Shown piece by piece: positions 16,294 through 24,828 of a stretch of DNA of 36,186 nucleotides. The position numbers were made by a program, and so were the translations under genes. Under the pieces are notes generated by a model. That model was not told the DNA's origin, made no database searches, and worked only from the letters and a program-made list of their open reading frames with translations. The stretch is taken from positions 1 through 36,186 of the forward strand of contig CASIBH010000021.1 of the NCBI GenBank assembly GCA_949372805.1. Direction: 5' to 3'. This DNA is from an uncultured Flavobacteriales bacterium (GTDB lineage: Bacteria; Bacteroidota; Bacteroidia; Flavobacteriales; BACL11). The number at the start of each line of letters is the position of its first letter. Position 1 is the first letter of the stretch.

Positions 16294-18396
16294 CTAAAAA
16301 ATTTTTTTAAATTTTAACCTTACAGAATTACCTACTACTACAACATCTGAAAAAGCCATAAAAAGTGCTGCCCACATTGGATTTAGATATCCAAGGCAAG
16401 CAATTGGAATAGCAATCAAATTATAAGAAAAGGCCCAGAATAAATTTTGTTTAATTGTTCTTAATGTATATCTACTTATTTTAAGTGCTTTGTTAAGTTG
16501 ATTAAGGTTATTTTTATTTAATAAGATCACGTCTGAGGATTGAATAGCAATTTGGCTAGCACTTGCAAGAGAAATACCAATAAATGCTCTAGAGAGTGCT
16601 GGAGCATCATTAATTCCGTCTCCTAACATTGCAGTTGGATTTAAATTATTTAACTCTTCTATTTTTTTAAGCTTATTTTCAGGTTTTTGCTCATAGAAGA
16701 AATCACTAAATTTTAATTTTTCATTTACATATTTACATTTTTCATAACTATCACCACTTATCAAAAACGTATTATATCCATTAGTATTTAGTTGCTTAAT
16801 TATTTCTTGTGTATTATTTTTAATCTCATCTTCTAATTTTATTTCAGCAATAATTATATCATTTTTAGTTACTTTAATGTCATAAAGTTTTGAGTTTTCA
16901 AGGTTAGCTCCTACCAAATAATTATCTTGCTCATAAGTACAAGAGATTCCTACACCTTCTTTTTCTTCAATATTTTTTAATGCAATTTCTGTTGAATATT
17001 TTTCTAATTCTTTGACTAAGGAAATGGCAATTGGATGTGATGAATGTTTTTCTAAGTTGTAAATAATTTGTTTAACCTTTTTAATATTCTCCTTTTCACA
17101 TTTAAATGATGTGATTTTAAATTTCCCAGTTGTTATTGTTCCTGTTTTATCAAAGGCTATATTTTTAATTTTTGCCATTTTTTCTAAAGTATCTCCTCCT
17201 TTAATAAGAATTCCTTGCTCTGCTGCTTTTCCTATTCCAACCATGACTGCTGTTGGGGTAGCAAGACCCATAGCGCAAGGGCAAGAAATAACTAAAACTG
17301 CAACAGCTCTAAGGAACGAATCATTAATAGTAATATTTAAATAAAAAAAGCAAATAAAAAATGTTGAAATAGATATTAATAAAACAACTGGTACAAATAT
17401 TGCACTTACTTTATCACCAATTTTCTGAATATTTGGTTTATTAGATTGAGCATTTTTCACCATTTCAATTATATTAGATATGGTAGTTTCCTTACCTACT
17501 TTAACTGCCACCATTTTAATACTTCCATTGGATAAAATTGTACCACTGATTACTTCACCATTTATATTTTTTGAAACAGGAAGACTTTCTCCAGTAATCA
17601 TGGATTCATCCACAGAACAAGAGCCCCATAAAATCTTTCCATCAACAGGAATTTGATCTCCTTTATTAACTAAAAGAATATCTCCTTTTTTAATTTCATC
17701 ATAATTTACATCAACAACTTCTTCTCCAAATTCTTTTTTTGCAATTGAATTTTTTATTTTACTAAGTTCCTTAATTGATGTTGTTGTTTGTTTTACAGAT
17801 CTATGCTCAAGAACATTTCCAAGAAGCACAAGAGTTATAATTGTTGCAGTAGTTTCAAAAAAAAGATAATTTCTGACTAGATCAGTATCTTGAAATAACC
17901 ACCATCCATACAAGCTGTAAAAAAATGCTGAAGTACTTCCTATAAAAATTAAAACATCCATATTAGGAACCTTACTCTTAATTGAGTAGTATGCACTTTT
18001 ACCAAAAAATATTATTCCAATGAAATAGACAGGTAAACAAAGAAATAATTGAATTAATGGTTGCTTTAATATATTTGTTTCTGATACAAACATATGGCAG
18101 AAAAGGGGAGTAGTAAAAATTAGAGAAACAAGAAAATAAATTTCACTTTTAGAAAATTTTTTATCTTTTTCAAACTTTATTTCTTTAACGCTAAAGCCTA
18201 TACCCTCAATTAATGAAATTATATCGTTTTTACTACTTTTTTCATTAGTAAAACAATTCACTTCACCTATTGAAAAGTTTACATTAACTTCACTATTTAA
18301 ACTCTTTTCAAGATGCTTTTTTATGCCTGCTGCACAATTATTACAGGTCATTCCTTCTACCTTTAAAATAATTTTATTTTCAGCATTATCTTTCAT
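16294..18396 (-). CDS. copA: Cu+-exporting P1B-type ATPase (CopA-like)
   Basis: 700 residues, full length for a one-HMA CopA. The N-terminal heavy-metal domain carries GMTCNNC (15-21). Membrane helices lie near 88-103, 112-132, 147-167 and 176-195. The actuator TGES is at 268-271, the transmembrane metal site CPC at 372-374, the phosphorylated DKTGT at 416-420, the P1B HP motif at 454-455, and GDGINDAP at 592-599. The last helices carry YN (658-659) and MAFSD (680-684), where classical CopA has MxxSS; this Asp variant may be a lineage feature. CPC with YN supports Cu+ rather than Zn2+. It pumps copper out of the cytosol. No copper regulator or CopZ is adjacent. Confidence 0.92.
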   Translation of the reverse strand: MKDNAENKIILKVEGMTCNNCAAGIKKHLEKSLNSEVNVNFSIGEVNCFTNEKSSKNDIISLIEGIGFSVKEIKFEKDKKFSKSEIYFLVSLIFTTPLFCHMFVSETNILKQPLIQLFLCLPVYFIGIIFFGKSAYYSIKSKVPNMDVLIFIGSTSAFFYSLYGWWLFQDTDLVRNYLFFETTATIITLVLLGNVLEHRSVKQTTTSIKELSKIKNSIAKKEFGEEVVDVNYDEIKKGDILLVNKGDQIPVDGKILWGSCSVDESMITGESLPVSKNINGEVISGTILSNGSIKMVAVKVGKETTISNIIEMVKNAQSNKPNIQKIGDKVSAIFVPVVLLISISTFFICFFYLNITINDSFLRAVAVLVISCPCAMGLATPTAVMVGIGKAAEQGILIKGGDTLEKMAKIKNIAFDKTGTITTGKFKITSFKCEKENIKKVKQIIYNLEKHSSHPIAISLVKELEKYSTEIALKNIEEKEGVGISCTYEQDNYLVGANLENSKLYDIKVTKNDIIIAEIKLEDEIKNNTQEIIKQLNTNGYNTFLISGDSYEKCKYVNEKLKFSDFFYEQKPENKLKKIEELNNLNPTAMLGDGINDAPALSRAFIGISLASASQIAIQSSDVILLNKNNLNQLNKALKISRYTLRTIKQNLFWAFSYNLIAIPIACLGYLNPMWAALFMAFSDVVVVGNSVRLKFKKIF

Positions 18397-18400
18397 CTAA

Positions 18401-18408
18401 CAAATATA
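18401..18408 (-). promoter_or_regulatory. -7 box TATATTTG of copA
   Basis: Exact TAnnTTTG on the minus strand ending only 4 bases before the copA ATG (TATATTTG-TTAG-ATG). If this is the real promoter, the mRNA would be leaderless or nearly so. Confidence 0.4.
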
Positions 18409-18439
18409 AAGAGAAATTTCAATTTAAAGATTAAAAATA

Positions 18440-18447
18440 TATATTTG
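18440..18447 (+). promoter_or_regulatory. -7 box TATATTTG of tRNA-His
   Basis: TAnnTTTG match ending 12 bases before the tRNA 5' end. No clear TTG is present upstream, so this is a weaker call. Confidence 0.4.
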
Positions 18448-18459
18448 CAGACCTAAAAT

Positions 18460-18534
18460 GGTGATTGTAGCTCAGTTGGTTAGAGCACTGGTTTGTGGTG
18501 CCGGGGGTCGTGGGTTCGAATCCCATCAGTCACC
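18460..18534 (+). tRNA. tRNA-His (GTG)
   Basis: Cloverleaf: acceptor stem GTGATTG/CAGTCAC, D arm GCTC-AGTTGGTTA-GAGC, anticodon stem CTGGT/GCCGG with loop TTGTGGT (anticodon GTG), and T arm GTGGG-TTCGAAT-CCCAT. G at 18460 (position -1) opposite C at 18534 (position 73) is the identity element unique to tRNA-His. The last two bases of a CCA follow (18535-18536). It is a single gene flanked by its own promoter box and terminator. Confidence 0.97.
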
Positions 18535-18540
18535 CATAAA

Positions 18541-18570
18541 AAAAGAGAGTTATTTAACTCTCTTTTTTTT
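18541..18570. terminator. bidirectional terminator after tRNA-His and thioredoxin gene
   Basis: Stem AAAAGAGAGTT / AACTCTCTTTT with loop ATTT and a run of T on the plus strand (A-run on the other side). It lies between convergent transcripts, and its 3' T-run contains the first two bases of the stop codon of the minus-strand thioredoxin-fold gene. Confidence 0.85.
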
Positions 18571-19054
18571 ATAAAAATCTTTTTAAGTTTCGCATCAATA
18601 ATGGCTTAGATTGAAAGCCTGGAAACTGAGCTCTTTTTTCAAGCTTATTATTTAGAATGACAATATTAGGCCAATAAAAATTTCCGTTTGTTGGACTAAC
18701 GAGTTCGAAAAACAGGTTATGTCTCCAAGGAGCATCTTCTTCAAAAGGATGATCATTTACATATTCTTTCCCATTAAATACTATAGGTTGTTTACTTTTT
18801 CCATCTATCATTACAGGAAGGAAATTTTCATTTATAGTTTTTATAACTTGTGGGTCAGTTAGAACCTCTTTTTTCATTTTTTCACAATAATCACATCCTT
18901 TTCTAAAGAAAAAAATTAAAACTTCTCTATCATATTTTGCTGACCATTTTTCTGCGGAAGCTAAAGGAATCCAGTCAATAGCTGCTTTTTTTTGACCTTG
19001 AGAAAAGATTAAGCTTGGAATAATTAATAGTATTAAAAAAAATATTTTTTTCAT
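18569..19054 (-). CDS. exported thioredoxin-fold protein (thioredoxin_7-like), CDYC
   Basis: 161 residues with a signal peptide (MKKIFFLILLIIPSLIFSQG). The redox motif is Cys54-Asp-Tyr-Cys57 in FFFRKGCDYCEKMKKEV, followed by a helix and the thioredoxin-like strand LPVMIDGKSKQPIVF. The cell-envelope location is inferred from the signal peptide. It resembles small DUF255/thioredoxin_7 proteins that act as reductases or chaperones for periplasmic thiols. It sits 12 bases downstream of a paralogous gene with a CGWC motif, and together they end the peptidase-transporter operon. The physiological partner is unknown. No cis-Pro loop typical of classical thioredoxin could be placed confidently; WPNIVIL is the best candidate. 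Confidence 0.82.
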   Translation of the reverse strand: MKKIFFLILLIIPSLIFSQGQKKAAIDWIPLASAEKWSAKYDREVLIFFFRKGCDYCEKMKKEVLTDPQVIKTINENFLPVMIDGKSKQPIVFNGKEYVNDHPFEEDAPWRHNLFFELVSPTNGNFYWPNIVILNNKLEKRAQFPGFQSKPLLMRNLKRFL

Positions 19055-19066
19055 TGATCTTATATT

Positions 19067-19534
19067 TTATTTATTTTTTGATAAGATTTTATTACCTCCA
19101 GCAATCCATTTTTCTGGACCACCAGCAACGTATCCTTGTGATCCAAGCTTATTGAAATTAACTTTGCCATCTGTGATTTCTGGAATAACAAACCATCCTG
19201 TTGGGTAGCCTCTTACTCCAAACATTTTTCCTAGTTCTCTGTTTTGTGTTTGTAATTCTTCGGATAATTTAGTTCTTCTTGGAAAATCAAGTTCTACTAA
19301 AGTTAGATTTTTTTCAGCCCATTTTTCAAACTCAGGTTTAAAAAAAACTTCTTTTTGCAATCTAATACACCATCCGCACCAATCGCTTCCTGTAAAAAAG
19401 AAGAATAAAGGTTTCTCATTTTCTATAGAGATTTCAATAGCTTTATTAACGTCTGTATGCCAAACAAGATTGCTTTCTTGTCCAAAGCTATTTATTGATA
19501 CTAGTAAACAAAGTGATAATAATATTTTTTTCAT
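19067..19534 (-). CDS. exported thioredoxin-fold protein (thioredoxin_7-like), CGWC
   Basis: 155 residues. The signal peptide is MKKILLSLCLLVSINSFGQ. The motif Cys53-Gly-Trp-Cys56 lies in FFTGSDWCGWCIRLQKEVF, and the GVRGYPTGWFV segment carries the cis-proline. This is a recognisable thioredoxin_7 protein; the family in Bacteroidota is usually annotated only as 'thioredoxin family protein'. It lies 21 bases after the POT transporter gene and 12 bases before the CDYC paralogue, on the same strand. A role in reducing disulfides of exported proteins or peptides is plausible but inferred from location only. Confidence 0.85.
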   Translation of the reverse strand: MKKILLSLCLLVSINSFGQESNLVWHTDVNKAIEISIENEKPLFFFFTGSDWCGWCIRLQKEVFFKPEFEKWAEKNLTLVELDFPRRTKLSEELQTQNRELGKMFGVRGYPTGWFVIPEITDGKVNFNKLGSQGYVAGGPEKWIAGGNKILSKNK

Positions 19535-19555
19535 TTTTTTGATTTTTTAATTTTT

Positions 19556-21172
19556 TTAGTGAACGTTATGCATCCATTTTTTAATAAGTGGAGATAAAGC
19601 AAAAGATATAATTGCTGTAATAATGGCAATAATACCAACTTGAGTAAATACTGTTGTGTAATTTACTAAACTTTGAACTCCTTCAACTGTTGATTCTGAA
19701 TATCCTCCAGCAAATCCAGTTACCTTCTCCACTATACTTGTCATTAAACCGGGTTCAGGAATTACTCCTTCTTTTCCTGAAGTTAATTGTGCAATTGCTC
19801 CTGAAATATAATGGGCATAAGATGAAGATAAAAAATATACCCCCATCATGAAAGCAGTCATGCTTTTAGGTGATAATTCAGTTACTTTAGAAAGTCCTAT
19901 TGGGGATATAAATAACTCTCCCGTAGTTAAAAGTAAATAACCAATCATTAGAAACATAAAAGGTGTTCTTCCAGCATCATCCATGAATTGCGCACTCATT
20001 GCAAAAACTAAAAACCCTATTCCTAATTGAAGTATTCCTAATGCAAATTTAATAGGTGTTGTAGGGTTTCTTTGTGTTTTAGATAAATATACCCACATCA
20101 TAGAAAAGGGAATTGCTAAGAAAATAATATAACCTGGATTAATTGCATTAGTTTGTGAAGCATTCAATAATGTAAGATTTACATTTCTCTCAGCAAAAAG
20201 TGTAATTGCAGTTCCAGCCAATTCAAAGAAAGACCAGAAAACGGTAATAAATAAAGTCAAAATCAAAATACTTAGTAAACGGAATACTTCTATTCTTGAA
20301 AGTTCATTCATTTTTTTAACTAAAATTCCCAAGATAATTATACCTAACACTAAAAGAAGAGAAGAATGTAGTTTCATACCACCTAAAAGTTCCATGGCAT
20401 TATTTTTAACTAAAAACGCTGATATAGGAACCATTAATAATGCAATGAAATAGAAGAAGTAATCTGTTCTCATTCCATACATTTTCTTCTCTATAAATTC
20501 TTCTGGTTGATTTCCATTATCTCCAAACACACCTAAACTCATTCCTCTCATAAAAACAATTAAACCAGCTATCATACCTATTCCTGCTGCCCCAAAGCCA
20601 TAATGCCATCCATATTCATATCCAAGGTAACCACATGCTAAAGGAGCAATGAAAGCACCTGCATTAATACCCATATAGAAAATTGTGAAACCTGAATCTC
20701 TTCTGTCGTCTCCCTCTGGGTATAAACGACCAACCATTGTTGAGATATTTGGTTTAAAAAATCCATTTCCTACAATTAGTAAAGCTAAAGCTGTATAAAA
20801 AAAGAAATTATTTATTTCAGAAACTTCAAAGCCAGCAAATCCACTCTCAAAGTAAAATGCCATGAAAAAATGACCTAGAGCCATTAATATACCTCCTAAC
20901 ATAATAGATTTTTTGAAACCAATAAATTTATCAGCAATCATACCTCCAAGTACTGGTGTGGCATATACTAATGACCCATATGCTGCAAAAATTCCAAATG
21001 ACATTTCTTCTCTGTAAGCTTCATCAGTAATATATGTGAAAAACTCATTTACCATATAAAGAGTTAAAAGAGCTCGCATACCATAATAAGAGAAGCGTTC
21101 CCAAAGTTCAGCAAAGAATAAATAGAATAATCCTTTAGGATGTCCAAATAATTGTTTCTCTTGATTTGTCAT
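19556..21172 (-). CDS. proton-coupled oligopeptide transporter (POT/PTR2 family)
   Basis: 538 residues and about 14 membrane helices. The N-terminal ELWERFSYYGMRALLTLYM (residues 22-40) contains the ExxERFxYY proton-coupling motif. The PTR2 signature FYMGINAGAFIAPLACGYLG lies around 165-185, and SPIGLSKVTELSPKSMTAFM is in the C-terminal bundle. It imports di- and tripeptides by proton symport across the inner membrane. The start ATG is 45 bases after the stop of the DPP4-like peptidase, which releases dipeptides, so the pair forms a likely peptide-scavenging unit. No separate promoter box is visible in the 45-base gap. Confidence 0.93.
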   Translation of the reverse strand: MTNQEKQLFGHPKGLFYLFFAELWERFSYYGMRALLTLYMVNEFFTYITDEAYREEMSFGIFAAYGSLVYATPVLGGMIADKFIGFKKSIMLGGILMALGHFFMAFYFESGFAGFEVSEINNFFFYTALALLIVGNGFFKPNISTMVGRLYPEGDDRRDSGFTIFYMGINAGAFIAPLACGYLGYEYGWHYGFGAAGIGMIAGLIVFMRGMSLGVFGDNGNQPEEFIEKKMYGMRTDYFFYFIALLMVPISAFLVKNNAMELLGGMKLHSSLLLVLGIIILGILVKKMNELSRIEVFRLLSILILTLFITVFWSFFELAGTAITLFAERNVNLTLLNASQTNAINPGYIIFLAIPFSMMWVYLSKTQRNPTTPIKFALGILQLGIGFLVFAMSAQFMDDAGRTPFMFLMIGYLLLTTGELFISPIGLSKVTELSPKSMTAFMMGVYFLSSSYAHYISGAIAQLTSGKEGVIPEPGLMTSIVEKVTGFAGGYSESTVEGVQSLVNYTTVFTQVGIIAIITAIISFALSPLIKKWMHNVH

Positions 21173-21217
21173 GTTTTTATAATAAAATTAGGATTTCGAA
21201 AATAGTAAAAATTTCTG

Positions 21218-23371
21218 TTATAAATTATCAAATATAAAATCTGTCATTTTCTTATACAAATGATATCTTGTTTTACCTCCATATATACCATGATTTTTAT
21301 CTGGATATATAAATAAATCAAATTGTTTATTAGCTTTAACTAGTGCTTTAGCCATTTCATAAGTGTTTTGAACATGCACATTATCATCAGCTGTACCGTG
21401 AATAAGTAAATATTTTCCTTTAAGTTTTTCAACATGATTTATAGGTGAGTTTTCATCATAACCTGAAGCGTTTTCTTGTGGTGTTTGCATATATCTTTCT
21501 GTATAAATATTGTCATAGTATCTCCAGTTTGTAACTGGTGCAACTGCAATAGCTAATTTAAAAGTTTCAGCTCCTTTAGTAATAGCTAAAGAGGACATAT
21601 ACCCCCCATAGCTCCATCCTTGAATACCAATTCTATTACTGTCAATGTAACTTAATTTTCCAAAGTATTTTGCTGCATCGATTTGATCAATTGTTTCATA
21701 TTTTCCAAGTTCTTTATAAGTCATTTTTTTAAATTCAGCACCTTTCCCGCCTGTTCCTCTATTATCAACACAAGCTACAACATATCCATTTTGAGCTAAC
21801 ATTTGATGCCAGAAATAGTTCCCACTATCAAACTGATTAAGTACTTTTTGTGACCCAGGACCGCCATATAAGAACATAAATAGTGGATACTGTTTATTTT
21901 CATCAAAATTAGGTGGCCTCATTACCCAAGCGTTAAGGTCAGCATTATCAGTATATATAGTTATAAATTCTTTGTTGCTTAAATTATAATTATTCATTTT
22001 ATTTATAAAATCAATATTATCTTCTAAAACTTTTATGAGAGTACCATCTGCTTTAAATAGTTTATATTTTGGAGGAGTATTACCATCTGAAAAAGTATTT
22101 ATATAATATTTCATTCCCTTGCTAAAATTGACAGAGTTACTTCCTAATTCTTTACTTAATTTTTTAGTAACTCTACTTTCTAAATCTAAAACATATAAAC
22201 TTCTATTTATTGATCCTTCTTCAGTTGATCTATAAAAAACCTGCATCTTATCGCTGTCAATCCCATCAAAAGATGTAATCTCCCAAGAGCCTTTTGTTAA
22301 TTGTTCCTCACTACCATCTAATCCTTTTAAGTATAAATGATTGTATCCACTCTTTTCTGAAGTCCAGATAAAATAATTGTTAGGTAGAAAAGTCAAATTA
22401 TCATTAATATCAATATAGTATTTGTCTTTTTCACTAAATAAAATTTTATTTGTTCCATCTTTTGCATTCACTAAAATAAAGTCAAGCTCATTTTGATGCC
22501 TGTTTAATCCAATTATAGACAGAATATTAGGGTCATTCGTCCATTTTATTCTAGGTATATATTCATAATCTTTTTCAGTATAAACAAGAGTATTCTTACT
22601 TTTATTAATGTCGAATAAATAAATATTCACTGTTGAGTTTTGTTCTCCAGCTTTAGGATATTTAAATACCTGTTGAGTTGGGTATAGTGCAGATGTAAAA
22701 CGGTCCATAGAGAATTCTTTCACATGAGATTCATCAAATTTATAATAGGCAATAGATTTTCCATCAGATGACCATTCAAACCCTTGAACTAATTTAAATT
22801 CTTCTTCGTAAACCCAATCAGAAGCACCATTTATAATATGATTCTCCCTTCCGTCATTTGAGACCTGAATTGTTTTACCATTTTTAATGTTTTTAATAAA
22901 TAAATTATTATTAAGAATGTATGCTATTTGAGTTCCATCAGGGGAAAAACTTGGATACCTGATTTTCTCTTGATGAACTTCTTTGATTTTATTATTATGA
23001 ACATTAAAAACAAAATACTTTGCTCTTTTAGAATATCTATATATAGACTCGGTTTCAGTGGCAAGTAAAATAAGTTTTTCATTTTTACTAAATGAATAAT
23101 TAGAAACTCTTTTTATTTTAAAATCGGAGCTATTAAAAATTGTTCTTTCAGCTAAGCCATCTTTAAATTTGTACTTTATTATTTCTTGATGGTCATCAAT
23201 TCTTTTTAAAATTGAATAATGCTCCCCACTATTCATAGATTTTAAATTGCTAAATCCTTTAGGATATAAAGAGTACTCTAGTAAAATCTCTTCTAAAGAA
23301 ATATCTTTTTTTTGAGCATTTGTTAGTAGGCAAATAAATATGCTTAGAATTATTAAAGTAATCTTTCTCAT
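21218..23371 (-). CDS. S9B dipeptidyl peptidase IV-like peptidase
   Basis: 717 residues with a signal peptide (MRKITLIILSIFICLLTNAQ). Residues ~40-480 form a beta-propeller (DPP IV N-terminal) domain with the double-Glu anchor DWVYEEE (185-191) that binds the substrate N-terminus. The C-terminal alpha/beta hydrolase domain has the nucleophile Ser587 in GWSYGGY, an Asp pair at 662-663 in HGTADDNVH, and His694 in PDKNHGIYGG. The family cleaves X-Pro or X-Ala dipeptides from peptide N-termini; the exact specificity is inferred. Location: periplasm or outer surface. It leads the operon with the POT transporter. Its start overlaps the theoretical upstream extension of the divergent FAD-enzyme gene, so the shorter start of that neighbour is preferred. 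Confidence 0.93.
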   Translation of the reverse strand: MRKITLIILSIFICLLTNAQKKDISLEEILLEYSLYPKGFSNLKSMNSGEHYSILKRIDDHQEIIKYKFKDGLAERTIFNSSDFKIKRVSNYSFSKNEKLILLATETESIYRYSKRAKYFVFNVHNNKIKEVHQEKIRYPSFSPDGTQIAYILNNNLFIKNIKNGKTIQVSNDGRENHIINGASDWVYEEEFKLVQGFEWSSDGKSIAYYKFDESHVKEFSMDRFTSALYPTQQVFKYPKAGEQNSTVNIYLFDINKSKNTLVYTEKDYEYIPRIKWTNDPNILSIIGLNRHQNELDFILVNAKDGTNKILFSEKDKYYIDINDNLTFLPNNYFIWTSEKSGYNHLYLKGLDGSEEQLTKGSWEITSFDGIDSDKMQVFYRSTEEGSINRSLYVLDLESRVTKKLSKELGSNSVNFSKGMKYYINTFSDGNTPPKYKLFKADGTLIKVLEDNIDFINKMNNYNLSNKEFITIYTDNADLNAWVMRPPNFDENKQYPLFMFLYGGPGSQKVLNQFDSGNYFWHQMLAQNGYVVACVDNRGTGGKGAEFKKMTYKELGKYETIDQIDAAKYFGKLSYIDSNRIGIQGWSYGGYMSSLAITKGAETFKLAIAVAPVTNWRYYDNIYTERYMQTPQENASGYDENSPINHVEKLKGKYLLIHGTADDNVHVQNTYEMAKALVKANKQFDLFIYPDKNHGIYGGKTRYHLYKKMTDFIFDNL

Positions 23372-23376
23372 TATTC

Positions 23377-23409
23377 TTGTTTTAGGATTTGCTAATTTAC
23401 TTAAATTTG
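23377..23409 (+). promoter_or_regulatory. promoter of the GlcD-like gene
   Basis: TTG at 23377-23379 (-33), a 22-base spacer, then TAAATTTG at 23402-23409 (-7, exact TAnnTTTG). The box ends 17 bases before the ATG at 23427 and therefore argues for that start. It lies immediately upstream of the divergent peptidase start. Confidence 0.6.
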
Positions 23410-23426
23410 ATAAAATTATTTCTTAT

Positions 23427-24827
23427 ATGAAATATCCCAAAATATCTAAAAAAAACATTAATTACTTTATTGAGAATTTAGGTGTTGCCAATGTCTTATA
23501 TGATCATGATAGTATAGAATCATATTCTAAAGATCAAACTGAGGATTTAGTTTTTCCTCCTGAGGTTGTTTTAAAACCTTCTAAAACAGAAGAGGTGTCT
23601 AATATTCTTTCATATTGTAATAATAATTCTATTCCAGTTACTGCTTGTGGAGCTAGAACTGGCCTAAGTGGAGGTTCCTTACCAGTTTTTGGTGGCGTAG
23701 CTTTGAGTTTAGAAAAATTTAATTCTATCATTGAAATTGATGAAAGAAACTTACAAGCTACAGTAGAGCCTGGTGTTATTAATCAAGATTTTAGAGATGC
23801 TGTTGAAAGTAAAAATTTATTTTACCCACCAGACCCTGCAAGCAAAGGAAGTTCTTTTCTTGGCGGAAATGTCTCCGAGAATGCTGGTGGTCCAAAAGCA
23901 CTCAAATATGGTGTAACAAAAGATTATGTTTTAAATCTTCAAGTTGTTTTAGCCTCTGGGGAAATAATATGGACTGGAGCTAATGTCTTAAAAAATGCCA
24001 CAGGATATAATTTAACTCAATTACTTGTTGGTAGTGAAGGGACATTGGGAGTGATAACCAAAATAGTATTTAAGTTAATTTCACTGCCAAAAAAAGATAT
24101 TACTATTCTTGTTCCTTTTAATTCGGCCGAAAATGCTTGTAAAGCTGTTTCAGCAGTTTTTCGAGCTGGAATAACTCCTTCAGCACTTGAGTTTATTGAA
24201 AGAGATGCAATTGATTGGGCTATAAAATTTACTGAAGTTTCAATAGATATTCAAGAAGAAACTAAAGCTCATTTACTTATTGAGGTTGATGGGGAGAGTC
24301 TTGAAGCATTATATTTAGACTGTGAGAAAATATCTTCTGTAATGCAAGAATTTAATTGTGGAGATATTTTATTAGCTGATAATCAAAGTCAAAAAGATAG
24401 AATTTGGAAACTTAGAAGATCAATAGGAGAGGCAGTTAAATTAAATTCCATTTATAAAGAAGAGGATACGGTTGTCCCCAGAGCAGAGTTGCCAAAATTA
24501 TTATCAGGTGTAAAAGAAATTGGGAAAAAATATGGTTTTTCTTCTGTTTGTTATGGGCATGCAGGCGATGGAAACTTACACATCAATATTATTAAAGGGT
24601 CAATGCCAGATGATAAATGGGATAATGATTTAGATTATGGAATTAGAGAAATATTTAATCTTACTAAAAAATTAGGGGGGACTATTAGTGGAGAACACGG
24701 TATTGGTTTTGTACAAAAAAAATATATGGATATTGCATTTTCATCTAAAGCAATTTCTCTGCAAAAAGAAATTAAAAAAGTTTTTGATCCAAAAAATATA
24801 TTAAATCCTGGAAAGATTTTTTTATAG
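23427..24827 (+). CDS. FAD-linked oxidase/dehydrogenase of the GlcD / D-lactate dehydrogenase family
   Basis: 466 residues from ATG 23427. The PCMH-type FAD-binding domain (residues ~25-205) carries VTACGARTGLSGGSLPVFGG and GGNVSENAGGPKALKYGVT, then GSEGTLGVITKIVFKL. The C-terminal FAD-oxidase domain has VCYGHAGDGNLHINI, with its substrate/metal-binding His, and ISGEHGIGFVQKKYM. These mark 2-hydroxyacid dehydrogenases: glycolate, D-lactate or D-2-hydroxyglutarate. Sequence does not decide among them. Electrons probably pass to the respiratory chain. An in-frame ATG 29 codons upstream would add a hydrophobic leader overlapping the divergent peptidase, but the promoter lies inside that stretch. 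No GlcE/GlcF subunit genes are next to it. Confidence 0.9.
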   Translation: MKYPKISKKNINYFIENLGVANVLYDHDSIESYSKDQTEDLVFPPEVVLKPSKTEEVSNILSYCNNNSIPVTACGARTGLSGGSLPVFGGVALSLEKFNSIIEIDERNLQATVEPGVINQDFRDAVESKNLFYPPDPASKGSSFLGGNVSENAGGPKALKYGVTKDYVLNLQVVLASGEIIWTGANVLKNATGYNLTQLLVGSEGTLGVITKIVFKLISLPKKDITILVPFNSAENACKAVSAVFRAGITPSALEFIERDAIDWAIKFTEVSIDIQEETKAHLLIEVDGESLEALYLDCEKISSVMQEFNCGDILLADNQSQKDRIWKLRRSIGEAVKLNSIYKEEDTVVPRAELPKLLSGVKEIGKKYGFSSVCYGHAGDGNLHINIIKGSMPDDKWDNDLDYGIREIFNLTKKLGGTISGEHGIGFVQKKYMDIAFSSKAISLQKEIKKVFDPKNILNPGKIFL

Positions 24828-24828
24828 A

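Noticed and set aside
23340-23426. Hydrophobic N-terminal extension of the GlcD-like protein.
   Set aside because: A strong promoter (TTG-N22-TAAATTTG) lies inside the stretch, and it would overlap the divergent peptidase start and signal peptide.
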